Assembly (NCBI RefSeq): GCF_030848805.1
Contig: NC_092368.1
Coordinates: 2,700,441-2,764,440, forward strand
DNA length: 64,000 nt
From: Temnothorax longispinosus
Lineage: Eukaryota; Arthropoda; Insecta; Hymenoptera; Formicidae
Direction: 5' to 3'
This document shows positions 49,441 to 59,679 of this stretch, in pieces (the stretch's first letter is position 1; every line of letters starts with the position of its first letter). A program made the translations under genes and the position numbers. The notes below the pieces were generated by a model that made no database searches, was not told the DNA's origin, and worked only from the letters and a program-made list of their open reading frames with translations.

Positions 49441-52412
49441 AACGTTACGGCTTACACTGAGAAAAAAATATTTTAATCCAAAAAAATATTTATTAGGTGG
49501 CTCCTAATAGCATATTTAACAAATAAATGATCATTTTTCAACATTTCGAAATAATTACTATAAGGCTGAGTGCAAAAATATATTAAAAGTATTTCTTAGG
49601 CGAAATTGTTGGAACACCTCGGATTTATCATAAATGTACAATTGTGTTATTCTGAATACCGCAATTAACGCGTCACGAATACACAATAGCGTTATAGCAA
49701 GCATATATATATTCCGGGAAATTTGGCCAATATCAGGGGGAAACTGCTCCGCTTTCTAGATTCTATTGCGCCGAGTCGCACGAGTCGTTCGGAGCGCGTA
49801 TGTCGTGCGCGTGCCACGAAATTCACGGTTATCCTTCTAACAACGTGCCCAATCGAATTTCGGCAGGTCCGAGAGCAGCCAGGCACCCCGGGCAGCCAAT
49901 TCGTACCTCCGGAAATGCGATTTCGATCGACGGCTTGCCCCGTCGCCGCCCGTCGTAATCTAACCTGCAATTCGCAGTAGGCACACTGATTTTTGCTCAG
50001 CTGGGGGTCGGCGCTCGGAAGAGGGCTCGAAATCGGCATTCAAAACGTCAACGAGCCCCGGACAAATTGGAGAACAAGTGTCTCGAAAATTATACTTTCG
50101 ACAGCCAAGTTACGCTTCGTCCAAATCACGGATCGACAAATCGCATTTCACGCGATAAATACTGTTCCAACAGCAATATATTCGTACAATATTAGACAAA
50201 ATAATATTAATGTGTTATTGGCAAAGTTCGATAAAATTTAATACGTTACAGTTTTTTTTCTTATTAGCATCTATTATCGTCAGTATTAATATAAATATTT
50301 AAACAAACGCGAGATTAATATAAGTAAGTGTTGAGATCACAATTCACTTTAGCGTTTAAAAAACATTAAATAATATATAAGCGAGAACAAAAAAATAAAC
50401 ACATATAGTGTACAGAGAAAGAAAAAGAAAAAGAGGCCGCTTTACATCCACAACTGTCGCAAAGTTGTTCTTCAAAAGTCTTTTTTATTTTATTCTTTAT
50501 TTTGCTTGAAAGCGGATGAAAAATGAGGCATAGGCGACAGAGCGCGAATCTGCAATCGCTAAAACAAACCGTATCCGTAACACGGCAATAAATATTAGTT
50601 GGCCCGAAAGTGCCGAAGGGTGTTTCTGGCTTACATCGAGCGGCGCTGGCACTAACGTCGAGGGTGAGGCACAATAGGTGGCGGCGCCGGGGGTGGTCGG
50701 CAGGCCCCAGAGATAAAGGGCGATTACTCAGTTAAGAGAGGCGATTACAATATCTATCCCCGATCTAGTTGACCAATAGGAAATTTAGAAAAACCCGCCC
50801 GCGGGGCACTCGAGTGGTGGTGCATCTGTCGGGCGAGTCGCAAATTTTCCGGGGGGAACTTTTGGCACTCGCGGCGCAAGCCCTTCATCGCCCGTGGGGT
50901 CGCGGACGCGGGGATCCGCTTCTGAGTATCTCGGATAAATTCGATTCCGCGGTGAGAGAGAGAAAGTTGTCGCGGTTTCGCGGCTGGTCGGCTCGACCGA
51001 GGCTCGACAAGCTCGAGAAATGCGTAATCGCTCGTAAACCGACGTCGTGAACCTTCTCAACGGATCAATGGAGCCGTGAGGATTGGATACGATATTGCCT
51101 TAATAATCCGAGGGCTCTTTGTTCTCGAGTTGCGCGCGTTCATTTTCGATAAAGCGGACTGCCGTGAAGGCACATGTACCTAATGCCTTTACGAAAGCAT
51201 TGTTTATCCGTGATAAACTATTTTCATCTCCTTCGAAATATAGAATAAAGTCAAATAAATTTTTGGAGAACAATTTTGTGAGAATTGTAAAGCACAGTCC
51301 TCTCTCTCTTTCTTTATGTGTATATACTATTTATTTTTTTTATTCTTGCTTATTTTATTTAAATGTTTTTTAATCGTTACATCATGATCTTGTCAACACT
51401 TTTAATCTCGTTTTTTTGTAAATATTTATATTCATATTTATGCTAATACTAACTTAAAAAAACTATGTTCTATCTAACAGAAATTTTTTCTACAATTCTT
51501 TAGAATTGTATAACTTTAAACTCGCAAGAGCATACTTACAAATATCAAATTGATTTTTTGTCAAATTTAAAGACATAACACGATTAAATTAAAAGAACGC
51601 AAAATAAATGATAGAGCACAATACTCTCCGACAGATTTGAAGCTTATTTTAATAAAATTTAAATTAATCAATTTCTATATTAATATTTCTGTGTTAATCT
51701 CATCATCAGACATTGACTAAATAATAAATAATAACAAAAATATTCTGTTGTTAGTAACAGCAATAATGTAGGTTACTGAAATCATTATTCTAATCTTAGA
51801 GCCAACAATCACAAAACTCTATGAATATCATGTAGATGCTTCCGGTCGTTTCTGTAGTCATAGTGTTGTAACATTACAGCGTTACAGCCTGGAAGGCGCC
51901 TCTCTCATCGCTTCTCGGCAATCTCTCTAAGCCAATGAAAAACGCGTCCTCGCTTTTTATGTAAATCAAATAATAATCGTCTTCGCGCATGGAAAGCTAG
52001 AAGTGTGTTAACGCCCAGTGTTATGCAAAGGACCGGAGTTCCTATTACTATTTACATACAATCGAATCTATCGCGCATACATTTACATACGGCGTAAATG
52101 GGTCGTCTCCGAGCAAGGCTAATGAATATATTATATAAAATATTGTCAAGGGATAAATATATATAACTAGTTCCCTGGCTCTTTTTCTAATTGTCCGAAG
52201 CGAAAATCGTCTCCCTCGAAAGGCAATCCGTTCGATCTTTGATCTCACGCTCAAATCGCCTGTCTGATTTTCCCGCGAGATTACTTACTTGCTCGCGAAA
52301 CATCGTCATCGTGAAACTCCTACCTTTCATGATTTAATCGCCGGCAAGTTACTTTGCTATTTTGTTTTCAGCGTTGAATATTGCTATCGCATTTAGACGT
52401 ACCTCGTGCGTG

Positions 52413-52773
52413 TATACAGTGTGTTCCAAATTTACCATCTCTCTCTTTTTATCCAAAATTTGCTCGCAGATTTGTGTTTTAGCACAAATAGTCAAATATG
52501 CGCGTCTATCATTTTAGTCTTGAATTTTAAATAAATCTCTAATTTAAACTTCAACCTAAATATTTATTAAAATAATGTATTTATTGCTTGTTTCTCTCTT
52601 ATTACTTACTTACTAGATTGAATTATCAATAAAATATAACATATTCAAATGTATAAAATAATAATAAAATTTATTGTCCTCTTAAGTTTTTAATTCGCAG
52701 CAAGAGCATTGACTGCGAGTTCGACGAATCTATTATTAAAGGGGCAGACGGCGAACCTGGGACAACCCGTATA
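52413..52773. mobile_element. Probable non-autonomous TIR element (TATACA.TGTTCC ends)
   Basis: The left end reads TATACAGTGTGTTCCAAATT. The reverse complement of the right end reads TATACGGGTTGTCCCAGGTT. Over 28 terminal bases I count 19 matches. The interior (about 300 bp) is AT-rich without a coding frame. A TATACAGGGTGT-like terminal motif is common on insect non-autonomous elements in my general knowledge; I cannot assign the family. TA at each tip may be the target duplication. Confidence 0.55.
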
Positions 52774-53224
52774 ATTGCTGCTATCTATCAAGAGCGCAAC
52801 CTGGTAATTTTAAGTAATGTCGCAAGCTAATACGAGTGCTTTGTGCCGCATGAACGTTTCTTATGTCGCGCGGCAACACGGTAATTTCAATAAATTTCAA
52901 TAATTTTAATTAGTATTCTCGGATAATTGTTATTGCCTGCATGCCACTATGATATTATATGATCTTATGCCGTGACGTACATTCATATGGCAACATTACA
53001 CCGGCATTGCAGGATTATAATTGCAATAATATTGCATATCTATAGAGTGATATAATATCATAATATCGCGCGCTCTCATTTCTCCACTCGTATGTGCAGT
53101 CTGAAAATATTGCTGCAAAACTAAAATTTATAGAAACATGTAATTAACATTTATAAACCACCAGTATTACACAGTTTCTTTATCAAGAATAAAAGTCTTT
53201 CCATAAATTTTAAAAAATCATCAA

Positions 53225-53361
53225 TAGGGTAAACTCGGGTAAGATGGCCATACAGGAAAGATGACCAACCCATGTTCATTCGATGTTTCACGGTGAGCTA
53301 GATTGAAAGAACATAGGTTGGCCATCTTTCCTGTATGGCCATCTTACCCGAGTTTACCCTA
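53225..53361. mobile_element. Near-perfect hairpin MITE
   Basis: Two 55-base arms (53223-53277 and 53309-53363) are reverse complements with only two mismatches (53264 and 53271), around a 31-base loop. The outermost bases give TA followed by GGGTAAACTCGGGTAAGATG, and the mirrored end closes with CCC and TA. This fits a 133-bp element flanked by TA target duplications, as for Tc1/mariner-type MITEs. There is no coding capacity. Near-identity of the arms implies recent insertion or arm homogenisation. If transcribed it would fold into a long double-stranded RNA. Confidence 0.9.
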
Positions 53362-53569
53362 TTATGTATAGTTTAACATTCTCCAGAACTACTAGCTTGC
53401 AGGTTGCAATATGTTCTAGTGAAAATAAGATAGATTGGCAAATAATAATCGACCGTAAAGAAAACATGCTGTCATCGTTCCCGATTTATTCCTCAGATCC
53501 CCGTCAATATATCTTTCGATCTATGAGGATCAACAAGCGGAAATGTCGAGCAGTTTAGGGGAATGGGTG

Positions 53570-54660
53570 TTCAGTGGATTTGTTTTCGATTGGCTTTTCC
53601 GCCGCGAGGCATCACATTGATGGCCAGGAGCGAGAGAAAACGTGAGAGAATGTGACGAGGCGACCGAAAGCGGAGAGGGGTTGGCATAAATATTAATATA
53701 ATAGCACTGATTGCGCTAGATCGCGGGGATGCGCGCGAGCGTACGACACGTTGCAAATAACGCGCGGCGGTGAGGTGCGGCGAGGAGGGTGGCCCAACGA
53801 GTGAGTGGGCGAGAAGAGGAGAGCAAAGGAGAGAGAAGAGCGCGGGTTGGTTATGTCGGTAGCATAGTGACATATCCGAGAGCAACAACGTGATGACGCG
53901 GGAGCGAGAGCGTTGGGGTGGCAGGAGGGGGTGGAGGGTCGACGAGAGGAAGAGAGACGAGGCGCGATAAGCGGGGAGGATGAGAGGGAAAGATAGAGAG
54001 GGGAAGAGAGCGACGGGAGAAATCGAGAGGGAGACAAACAGATAGACAGATAGATAGAAGAGAGGCATGCCGATGTGGAAGGATGGTGGGAAAGGGAGAG
54101 AAAACTGTTCCACGTCGGGCGTCGGGGGAGGGGGGGGGCTTTTCCGGGGGCGGGGATGGCACCACGGGCATTAAATATACACGCTGATTTGTCGTCCGCG
54201 GATTGTCACCTCTGATAGCTTTCATTTTGTTGTATATCGGTGCTCGCGCGAGCGCGCGGAGCGCCCACGCTCTCTCGCGCCCCGCCGCGCTTTTCGACGT
54301 AATTCGGCCCGCTTGATTGACTTTTGAGCTGGCCTTTATGGCGATATCCGCCTGGTCCCCCTAATCCTCCCCTCGCGGCTCCCTCCTAGGACGAGGACGG
54401 CGATTTATCGGACTCACCGCCGCGCTCTCGCTCTCGTTCTGCCCCGCTTTTCGGAACTGAATCCAGGTTCGCCGGGCTCGCGGGTGCCTCTTCGTCAACC
54501 AAACGAATGCGACGCCCAGGGCGCGACGTTTTCGGCGACGACACCACGGGGCAAACTGTATATATGTATAGGAGAGCGTGTCAAAATGATCGCGCGAGCA
54601 ATGCGACCGGCAATGATATTCCCTGGCTTTTTCGGTAAATTTATACTCCAACTCTAACGT
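53570..54660. other. Purine-skewed, GC-rich non-coding block
   Basis: From about 53760 to 54090 the + strand is heavily purine-biased (GAGGAGAG, GGAAGAGAGACGAGG, GATAGATAGA). A minus-strand frame of 180 codons here is just the pyrimidine complement, rich in S, L and P. The 54.2-54.56 kb part is CpG-dense and includes GCTCGCGCGAGC (54242-54253), a perfect palindrome. Confidence 0.6.
54124..54155 (+). promoter_or_regulatory. Strong G-quadruplex motif
   Basis: Four G-runs (5, 9, 5 and 4 bases) are separated by loops A, CTTTTCC and C. This meets the canonical G3+ N1-7 pattern with very short outer loops. It is the clearest intramolecular G-quadruplex candidate in the window. Folding in cells is not shown by sequence. 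Confidence 0.75.
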
Positions 54661-55509
54661 CAATCAGTGCAAATCCGGATTATCCGGAAAATACAATTAG
54701 CGGCGAATAATGACAGTGTAAACTATTGGTATTCGAGAGAAATTTGCGAGATTGCCCCGTCAATTTTATAGTTGTAGTCGCTATCGTACCAGATTCATGT
54801 TAATTTAATGGCAATTTGTTCAACAGTCATGCAGTCGATTTTTTCTTTAACATATACATATATGTATATTTCTTTTTTCGATTTCAATATTCTAACGAGA
54901 TCCCGAAACGGAAGTTTCGATACGCGCGCACGACGTTTCACGAGCGGGTAATTTCGAAAATCGCAGATGGACTTTGCAAACACAAAACGCTGCTTCGATT
55001 CACATAATTACAGAGGCGTTCTGCAAACGAGCATTCGCTGCCATTTGCAATTCATTTACGTGCGGCCGCGTTTCTTTTCTTTTCTCCCCCTTTACCTTTT
55101 TTCATTTCATTTCATGAACGGTAAACTCGTTCCGGATTAAATCACGCGGTTCTTATCGGCCTCGCGCGAGCCACCATTTGTTTCCTTAGTTATCCTTATC
55201 GCGGCCTGTTTCCACGAGCCGTGCCGCGGTATATTTTATCAACAGCGTCGGTACTCACAATGATTTTGAATAATACGCGGCCGGCCCCCGCCGCATTTGT
55301 TGAACGTCCGAAGAATTCCGCTCGTATTGTCCGTCGCCGGAAACATCGCGAGCTGTTTTTCCCCTGCGTTTGTCTTCACGCGAATGACGCGAGCCGCGCA
55401 CTGTCCGCGGAAATAAATATTCTTAATTGCGCGGAAATTAATCTTGAAACTTTTTTCAAAGCTCTCCGCAAATCTGGGAAATTCAATCGTGCTTTTCACC
55501 GGCAGCAGC

Positions 55510-56180
55510 AATGATTCATCGCCGCTATAATTAAGTCATCAGTCAGCCGACGATGGTTTTGTAAATTTTATATGATTTTTAATTCTCTGATATCTCTCAA
55601 GGATGTCTCGAACTTCTCCGCGTTAGTTTCATTTCTCTGAGGAAAGCCGAAAGATCGATTCTTAATTGACCGAGGCATCCGTAGACACCCTGTATATAAC
55701 TATTATGTATATTTTAGCATTGTATATCGATTATCTCTGCACGTTCGCACGAATAAGAAAATCATCGCTCTTAATTAAATCGTTCGTCAGTCGACTACAA
55801 CTTTGAAAACTCCATTTTTGTTTGGGTTTTTTTGATAGATATGATTATTGTACATATTTCAGCGTGACATACGTATTATACAATTCTTCCGCGCTTCTAT
55901 AGAAATGGAAAAATCATCGGCCCTAATTAAATTAGCCCTTAAGTCTATCGATCGGCTATAATTTTAGGAACTTTGCTTTCATCAATATTACTTGACAGTT
56001 ATGACTATTGTATTATATATTTCAGCATGACACGTCGTGATTCCTCCATGCTTTTACGCGAATAAGAAAATCATCGCGCCTAATTAAATAGCTCGTGAAT
56101 CGACTGTAATTTCGAGATCTGCCATTGGCTCTTCTTTCAATAAACATGACTTTACATTTTTTATATAAAAGATCGTTCCT
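55510..56180. repeat. Decayed tandem array, ~150-bp units with TAATTAA core
   Basis: A recurring core (TCATCGCNCTAATTAAAT-like) begins at about 55516, 55762, 55914 and 56071, with a weaker copy at about 55654. The best spacings are 152 and 157 bases. After each core comes a TCGACTRYAAYTTTGARA-like string. Before three of the cores comes ATTTCAGCRTGACA or a variant, and before two of them GCGAATAAGAAAA. Copies are diverged, so the array is old. The conserved core contains a paired-homeodomain-like TAATTA. Confidence 0.7.
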
Positions 56181-56564
56181 CAGACAAAAATATAGACACC
56201 ATTTTCTAGCTATCGCGTATATAGGTAGAATGACAATTGTAAAGCTAAAAATATAATTACGATTGGCAAAAAATCGCCAGATGAGATGAGCGACTTATGA
56301 ATAATGCGATTACACGCTGATGAATAACGCGAGAGACTGACATGTCGGCAAACCCCTTCTTCTTTCTTCACGCAATTTAGTCGAGACTGCGGTCTGCGTT
56401 AACCCTATCGAGCTCATAATGCTCACTATAACTATCACGTCGCAAAAAAAAAATAAGTTGCCTTCGTTTCAACCCGATGTGGATAATAGCAAAGTAATTT
56501 TTTTTTCAGACGACAATTAAATTTATATACTTAGACACCCCTAGATGTCAAATTACTTAACACT

Positions 56565-56628
56565 CGTAAAATAATACTATCTAATACAAATCGTATCGTA
56601 TCGTAAAATAGCACTATTTAATACAAAT
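56565..56628. repeat. 27-bp duplication, 37-bp period
   Basis: CGTAAAATA, two variable bases, ACTAT, one variable base and TAATACAAAT occur at 56565-56591 and 56602-56628, 24 of 27 positions matching. A TCGTATCGTA run joins the two. Confidence 0.85.
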
Positions 56629-57856
56629 TCATTGAAAACCTTATTGATTTTCGTTAAGATTTCTTTTCTAGAATTTCCAGTATCGTCGATCGTAAAACAC
56701 CGCCGAGGCTGCGTGAAATTTAATTTTCGTGCAGATCGCACGTCCCGGAGGGGATTTACGCTCGCGAGGCTTTGAACGACGGCGAAACTCTTATCGCGGC
56801 GTGTTGCGTCTATGTGAATTACGCGGCGAGTCGCTTTACGTCGCGGCGAGGAACGACCGAGGTAGAGACGGCACGCGAGCCACCACCGGCCACGGCGGCG
56901 ATAAGCGATTTATTGTTTTGTCATTCTACGCTCCAGATAGCCTGGAATGCGAACTTCATTACTTTGCCATTGTTGCCCGCACGTCGCGCCCGATACGATG
57001 TACAAATCGCCATGACCCCTCCGGGTGATCCGCGCTGGTAATTCGCGACAAACTCGTACGCCGCTAATCGTCGAGCTAATCGCCGATATATGCATCTCGC
57101 GATCTCGGTCAATCGTTCATTCACCGATTATTTCAAACTACGCATTTGCTACCGCGCGAATTCAGGCGGGAATCTCGACGAGATGATTTCGCATCGGGCA
57201 CATTGTGTTTCACTTACTAAAACGTAAATCAATCTGGAATGGTACAAAGATTACTCTTTTATACTTTTTCCTATAAGTTTCATAACGTAATAATACTTTA
57301 TAATATTATGCTTGCCATGCGGCACAAGAAAACGTAGAGCTTATTTTCGTAAACTAATTAAATTGTTCAGAAAATTCACATGTAGAAGTATGTATGAAGA
57401 TTCTAACGCATTATTATATATTATGTTATCTTATATCTTATGTTATATTAAAAAAAAAAAGATATATATAATGCAAAAAAAGATTGTTATTTATAGATAT
57501 TTAATACGCAAAGAAATAGTTCACTAGGTCGCAAATTTTGATTTATTTTCATTGAAGACACTGGATCTGAAATCCTTTCATTACTTTGGTGCAAATTTAC
57601 CCCTGTCGCAGTGCGGTGCATCGCACGCTATTCTTTCGGCTGCCTCTTGGTGAACGGCAGAATAAACGGGGGTGAATTCCAACGAGCGGAAAGTAAGTCA
57701 GTCGGGTTTTTAGCCCGAGACACATTTTGTTCCCCACGACCCTGTTGAACGGTCTCTCTGATAACTCTATTTCAAGTGCTAACTCGCGCAAAACAGATAG
57801 GGCAAAGTGGCGCGGAGCGGTGACGAGCATCGACGACAATCGACGGAAGCGGACAC

Positions 57857-57893
57857 AAAGGGGGCTGGCTCGGTGTGTCTGAGCCCCCCTTTT
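57857..57893. repeat. G/C-rich hairpin with two alternative stems
   Basis: AAAGGGGGCT (57857-57866) can pair with the AGCCCCCCTTT at the right. Alternatively an inner GGCTC (57866-57870 region) pairs with GAGCC at 57881-57885. It ends in TTTT but sits in DNA with no neighbouring transcript evidence, so I do not call a terminator. Confidence 0.65.
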
Positions 57894-58260
57894 GCCATCT
57901 CGCGCTGGTCTTATATACGCTCGCCAACGCTCGCGCGGCCGATAGCGCGATAGCGTTGCCGGCGCGGCGCGGTGCCGGTTATTGGAAATAGCCCGGTCGG
58001 TCGATCTACCTCGCCGTGAAATACACACAAGTCTAGCGCGCGAGCCTACGTCATACCTTGGCGTGTGTACATTATTCATGGCTATCGGTGAAAAGGGCGC
58101 CAGCCGTATTACGTATGCCGCGGGTTATTATGCCCTCTAAATGTTTAATGTGTTTGCCTTCCTTCGCCGGCCACGGACGTGGCTTTATGTTTTAGTAAGT
58201 AAATTACTGTTTTTTTTTTATTAGTCCTCCACCGCGTTTATGTTGGTTCAATCGATTCAC

Positions 58261-58262
<2 letters not shown>

Positions 58263-58292
<30 letters not shown>
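58263..58292. repeat. (CT)n microsatellite
   Basis: About 14 CT units, followed after a short gap by a CTTTCTCCC tandem (about 58330-58354). Confidence 0.93.
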
Positions 58293-58294
<2 letters not shown>

Positions 58295-58863
58295 CTCTCT
58301 CTTTTTTCTATCGCCCCCCTTACCGCGTTCTTTCTCCCCTTTCTCCCCTTTCTCTACATGCGGCGTGTGTATGTGTGCGCGCCGGGGCCAACGTGAATTT
58401 TTGTACCGGGGCGCTCGGCGAATATTTAATCGCTCTGTCTTATTCATTTTTAGTGCGTCGTACGCGCCTGCCCCCTTCTTCTCCCCCCTCGCCACGAAAT
58501 AAGAGCGGCCGCGTACAATGGCGCGCAATGAATTTCAAAGTTCGGCCCTCCTTTCACGGGCCCCGGCCGTACAATGGCGGAAGGAAATAGCGACGATTCG
58601 TAATTGTTTTGCAAGTGCCGCCTCTCGCCTGGGTCTCGCCGAGGAAAAATTTCCGTGGCTCGCCCGTGAGATACGCTCTCTCGTAGTTATAACGATACGA
58701 CAAGCCCTCCTCCACCCCTGCAAGAGAAAACGGTGGCGCGCGAGAGGGACGAAACGACGGAAGGGGTGCTGCGTAAAGTTTCTCGTCGACGCCGGAAGTT
58801 CGTTATTTACAAAATTAATATCCGGCAGCTTTTCCTCGGACCTCCGTTAGTCGAAAGGGCGAA

Positions 58864-58893
58864 GGGGGGGTGGGTCGCGGGTGGGCGATATAA
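58864..58893 (+). promoter_or_regulatory. G-quadruplex motif adjoining a TATAAAG string
   Basis: G-runs of 7, 3, 3 and 3 bases separated by T, TCGC and T occupy 58864-58885, immediately followed by CGATATAAAGTAGGGGGG. The quadruplex pattern is canonical. The TATAAA may be coincidental: I see no initiator about 30 bases on. Confidence 0.5.
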
Positions 58894-59359
58894 AGTAGGG
58901 GGGAGGGGGTCGTTAAAACCGCGATCGCAAAAACGCGCAATGCCGAAACGCGAAGCCAGGCGGAAAGTTTGGAATTTACTGCCCCGACATATTGGCTACG
59001 AAAGCACACGAAATTAAGGCTAGTAAAACACTCGCCTGACACGTGCCCAACCCCCCGTGCGTCCCCCTCGCGTGCCTCGCGCTCTGTCACCCCCCCCCTT
59101 CCATCCCTTCTCGCCGCGTTGTATCTCGCGAGCGAAATGTTCGATGGTCGCGGGTTTGAACTGTCTTCCGCGCTGGAAAAATTTTCAGCGTGAAATATTT
59201 CCGACGACGGACGCGGAAAAAGTCGCGGGGCCGTTTCCGCTAATTCGTCTGAAAGGGCGCCAAAAATGTTTGCCCAGATCTCGATACTCGCCGCCGTGCT
59301 CATCCGCGATGAAATAACGGCGACACACCGTGTAAACGCGATTTAATTTTTCACACGAC

Positions 59360-59376
59360 TGTGTGTGTGTGTGTGT
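59360..59376. repeat. (TG)n microsatellite
   Basis: Eight TG units in a CpG-rich context. Confidence 0.9.
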
Positions 59377-59679
59377 CGCGGAGTTTTTTATTTTTCGTTC
59401 GCCGCGTCCTTCCTCGTCCGCCGGCAGAAGGGCCGGGGCAGAATGCACCCTTTATTCGCGACGTACGAATGAACCTCCGTTCCGTATACGGTCGGAGCGA
59501 ACGTCGATATTTTTGTTTGGATTTTAATATCGCGATATTTTCTATAGCAACGCCAGAAACGGACGGCGCATTTTTAACAATGAATCGTGTTTTGCGTATA
59601 AATTTGATTTGCCGTACGTTTGAAAGTGTCATCTCTCTTTCGATATCGTCCGACACGGTGCGATGGTCGCCGCCGTAAC

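Larger units (their letters stand above)
49440..53570. other. AT-rich block with two small inverted-repeat elements
   Basis: Mostly AT-rich, with GC-richer patches at 49.7-50.05 and 50.62-51.05 kb. No gene. The small element candidates at 52413-52773 and 53225-53361 lie in its last 1.2 kb. The string ACACTGAGAAAAAAATATTT at 49456 resembles a transposon terminus but I find no partner. Confidence 0.55.
54660..57540. other. Mixed block containing a decayed tandem array
   Basis: No gene. AT-rich ends surround a GC-richer patch at 56.7-57.2 kb. The central part holds the roughly 150-bp-unit array at 55510-56180 and a 27-base duplication at 56.57-56.63 kb. Open frames at 56.73-57.04 kb have no domain. 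Confidence 0.5.

Noticed and set aside
49456..49620. ACACTGAGAAAAAAATATTT as a possible transposon terminus
   Set aside because: I could not find an inverted partner within 1 kb. The nearby ATTAGG/CCTAAT inverted pair is too short.
53571..54113. 180-codon minus-strand frame resembling a hydrophobic protein
   Set aside because: The leucine/serine/proline content is the direct complement of a purine-skewed tract. No signal peptide followed by a real domain.
57857..57893. GC hairpin followed by TTTT as an intrinsic terminator
   Set aside because: Intrinsic terminators are a bacterial feature and the window is clearly eukaryotic; the T-run is only four bases.
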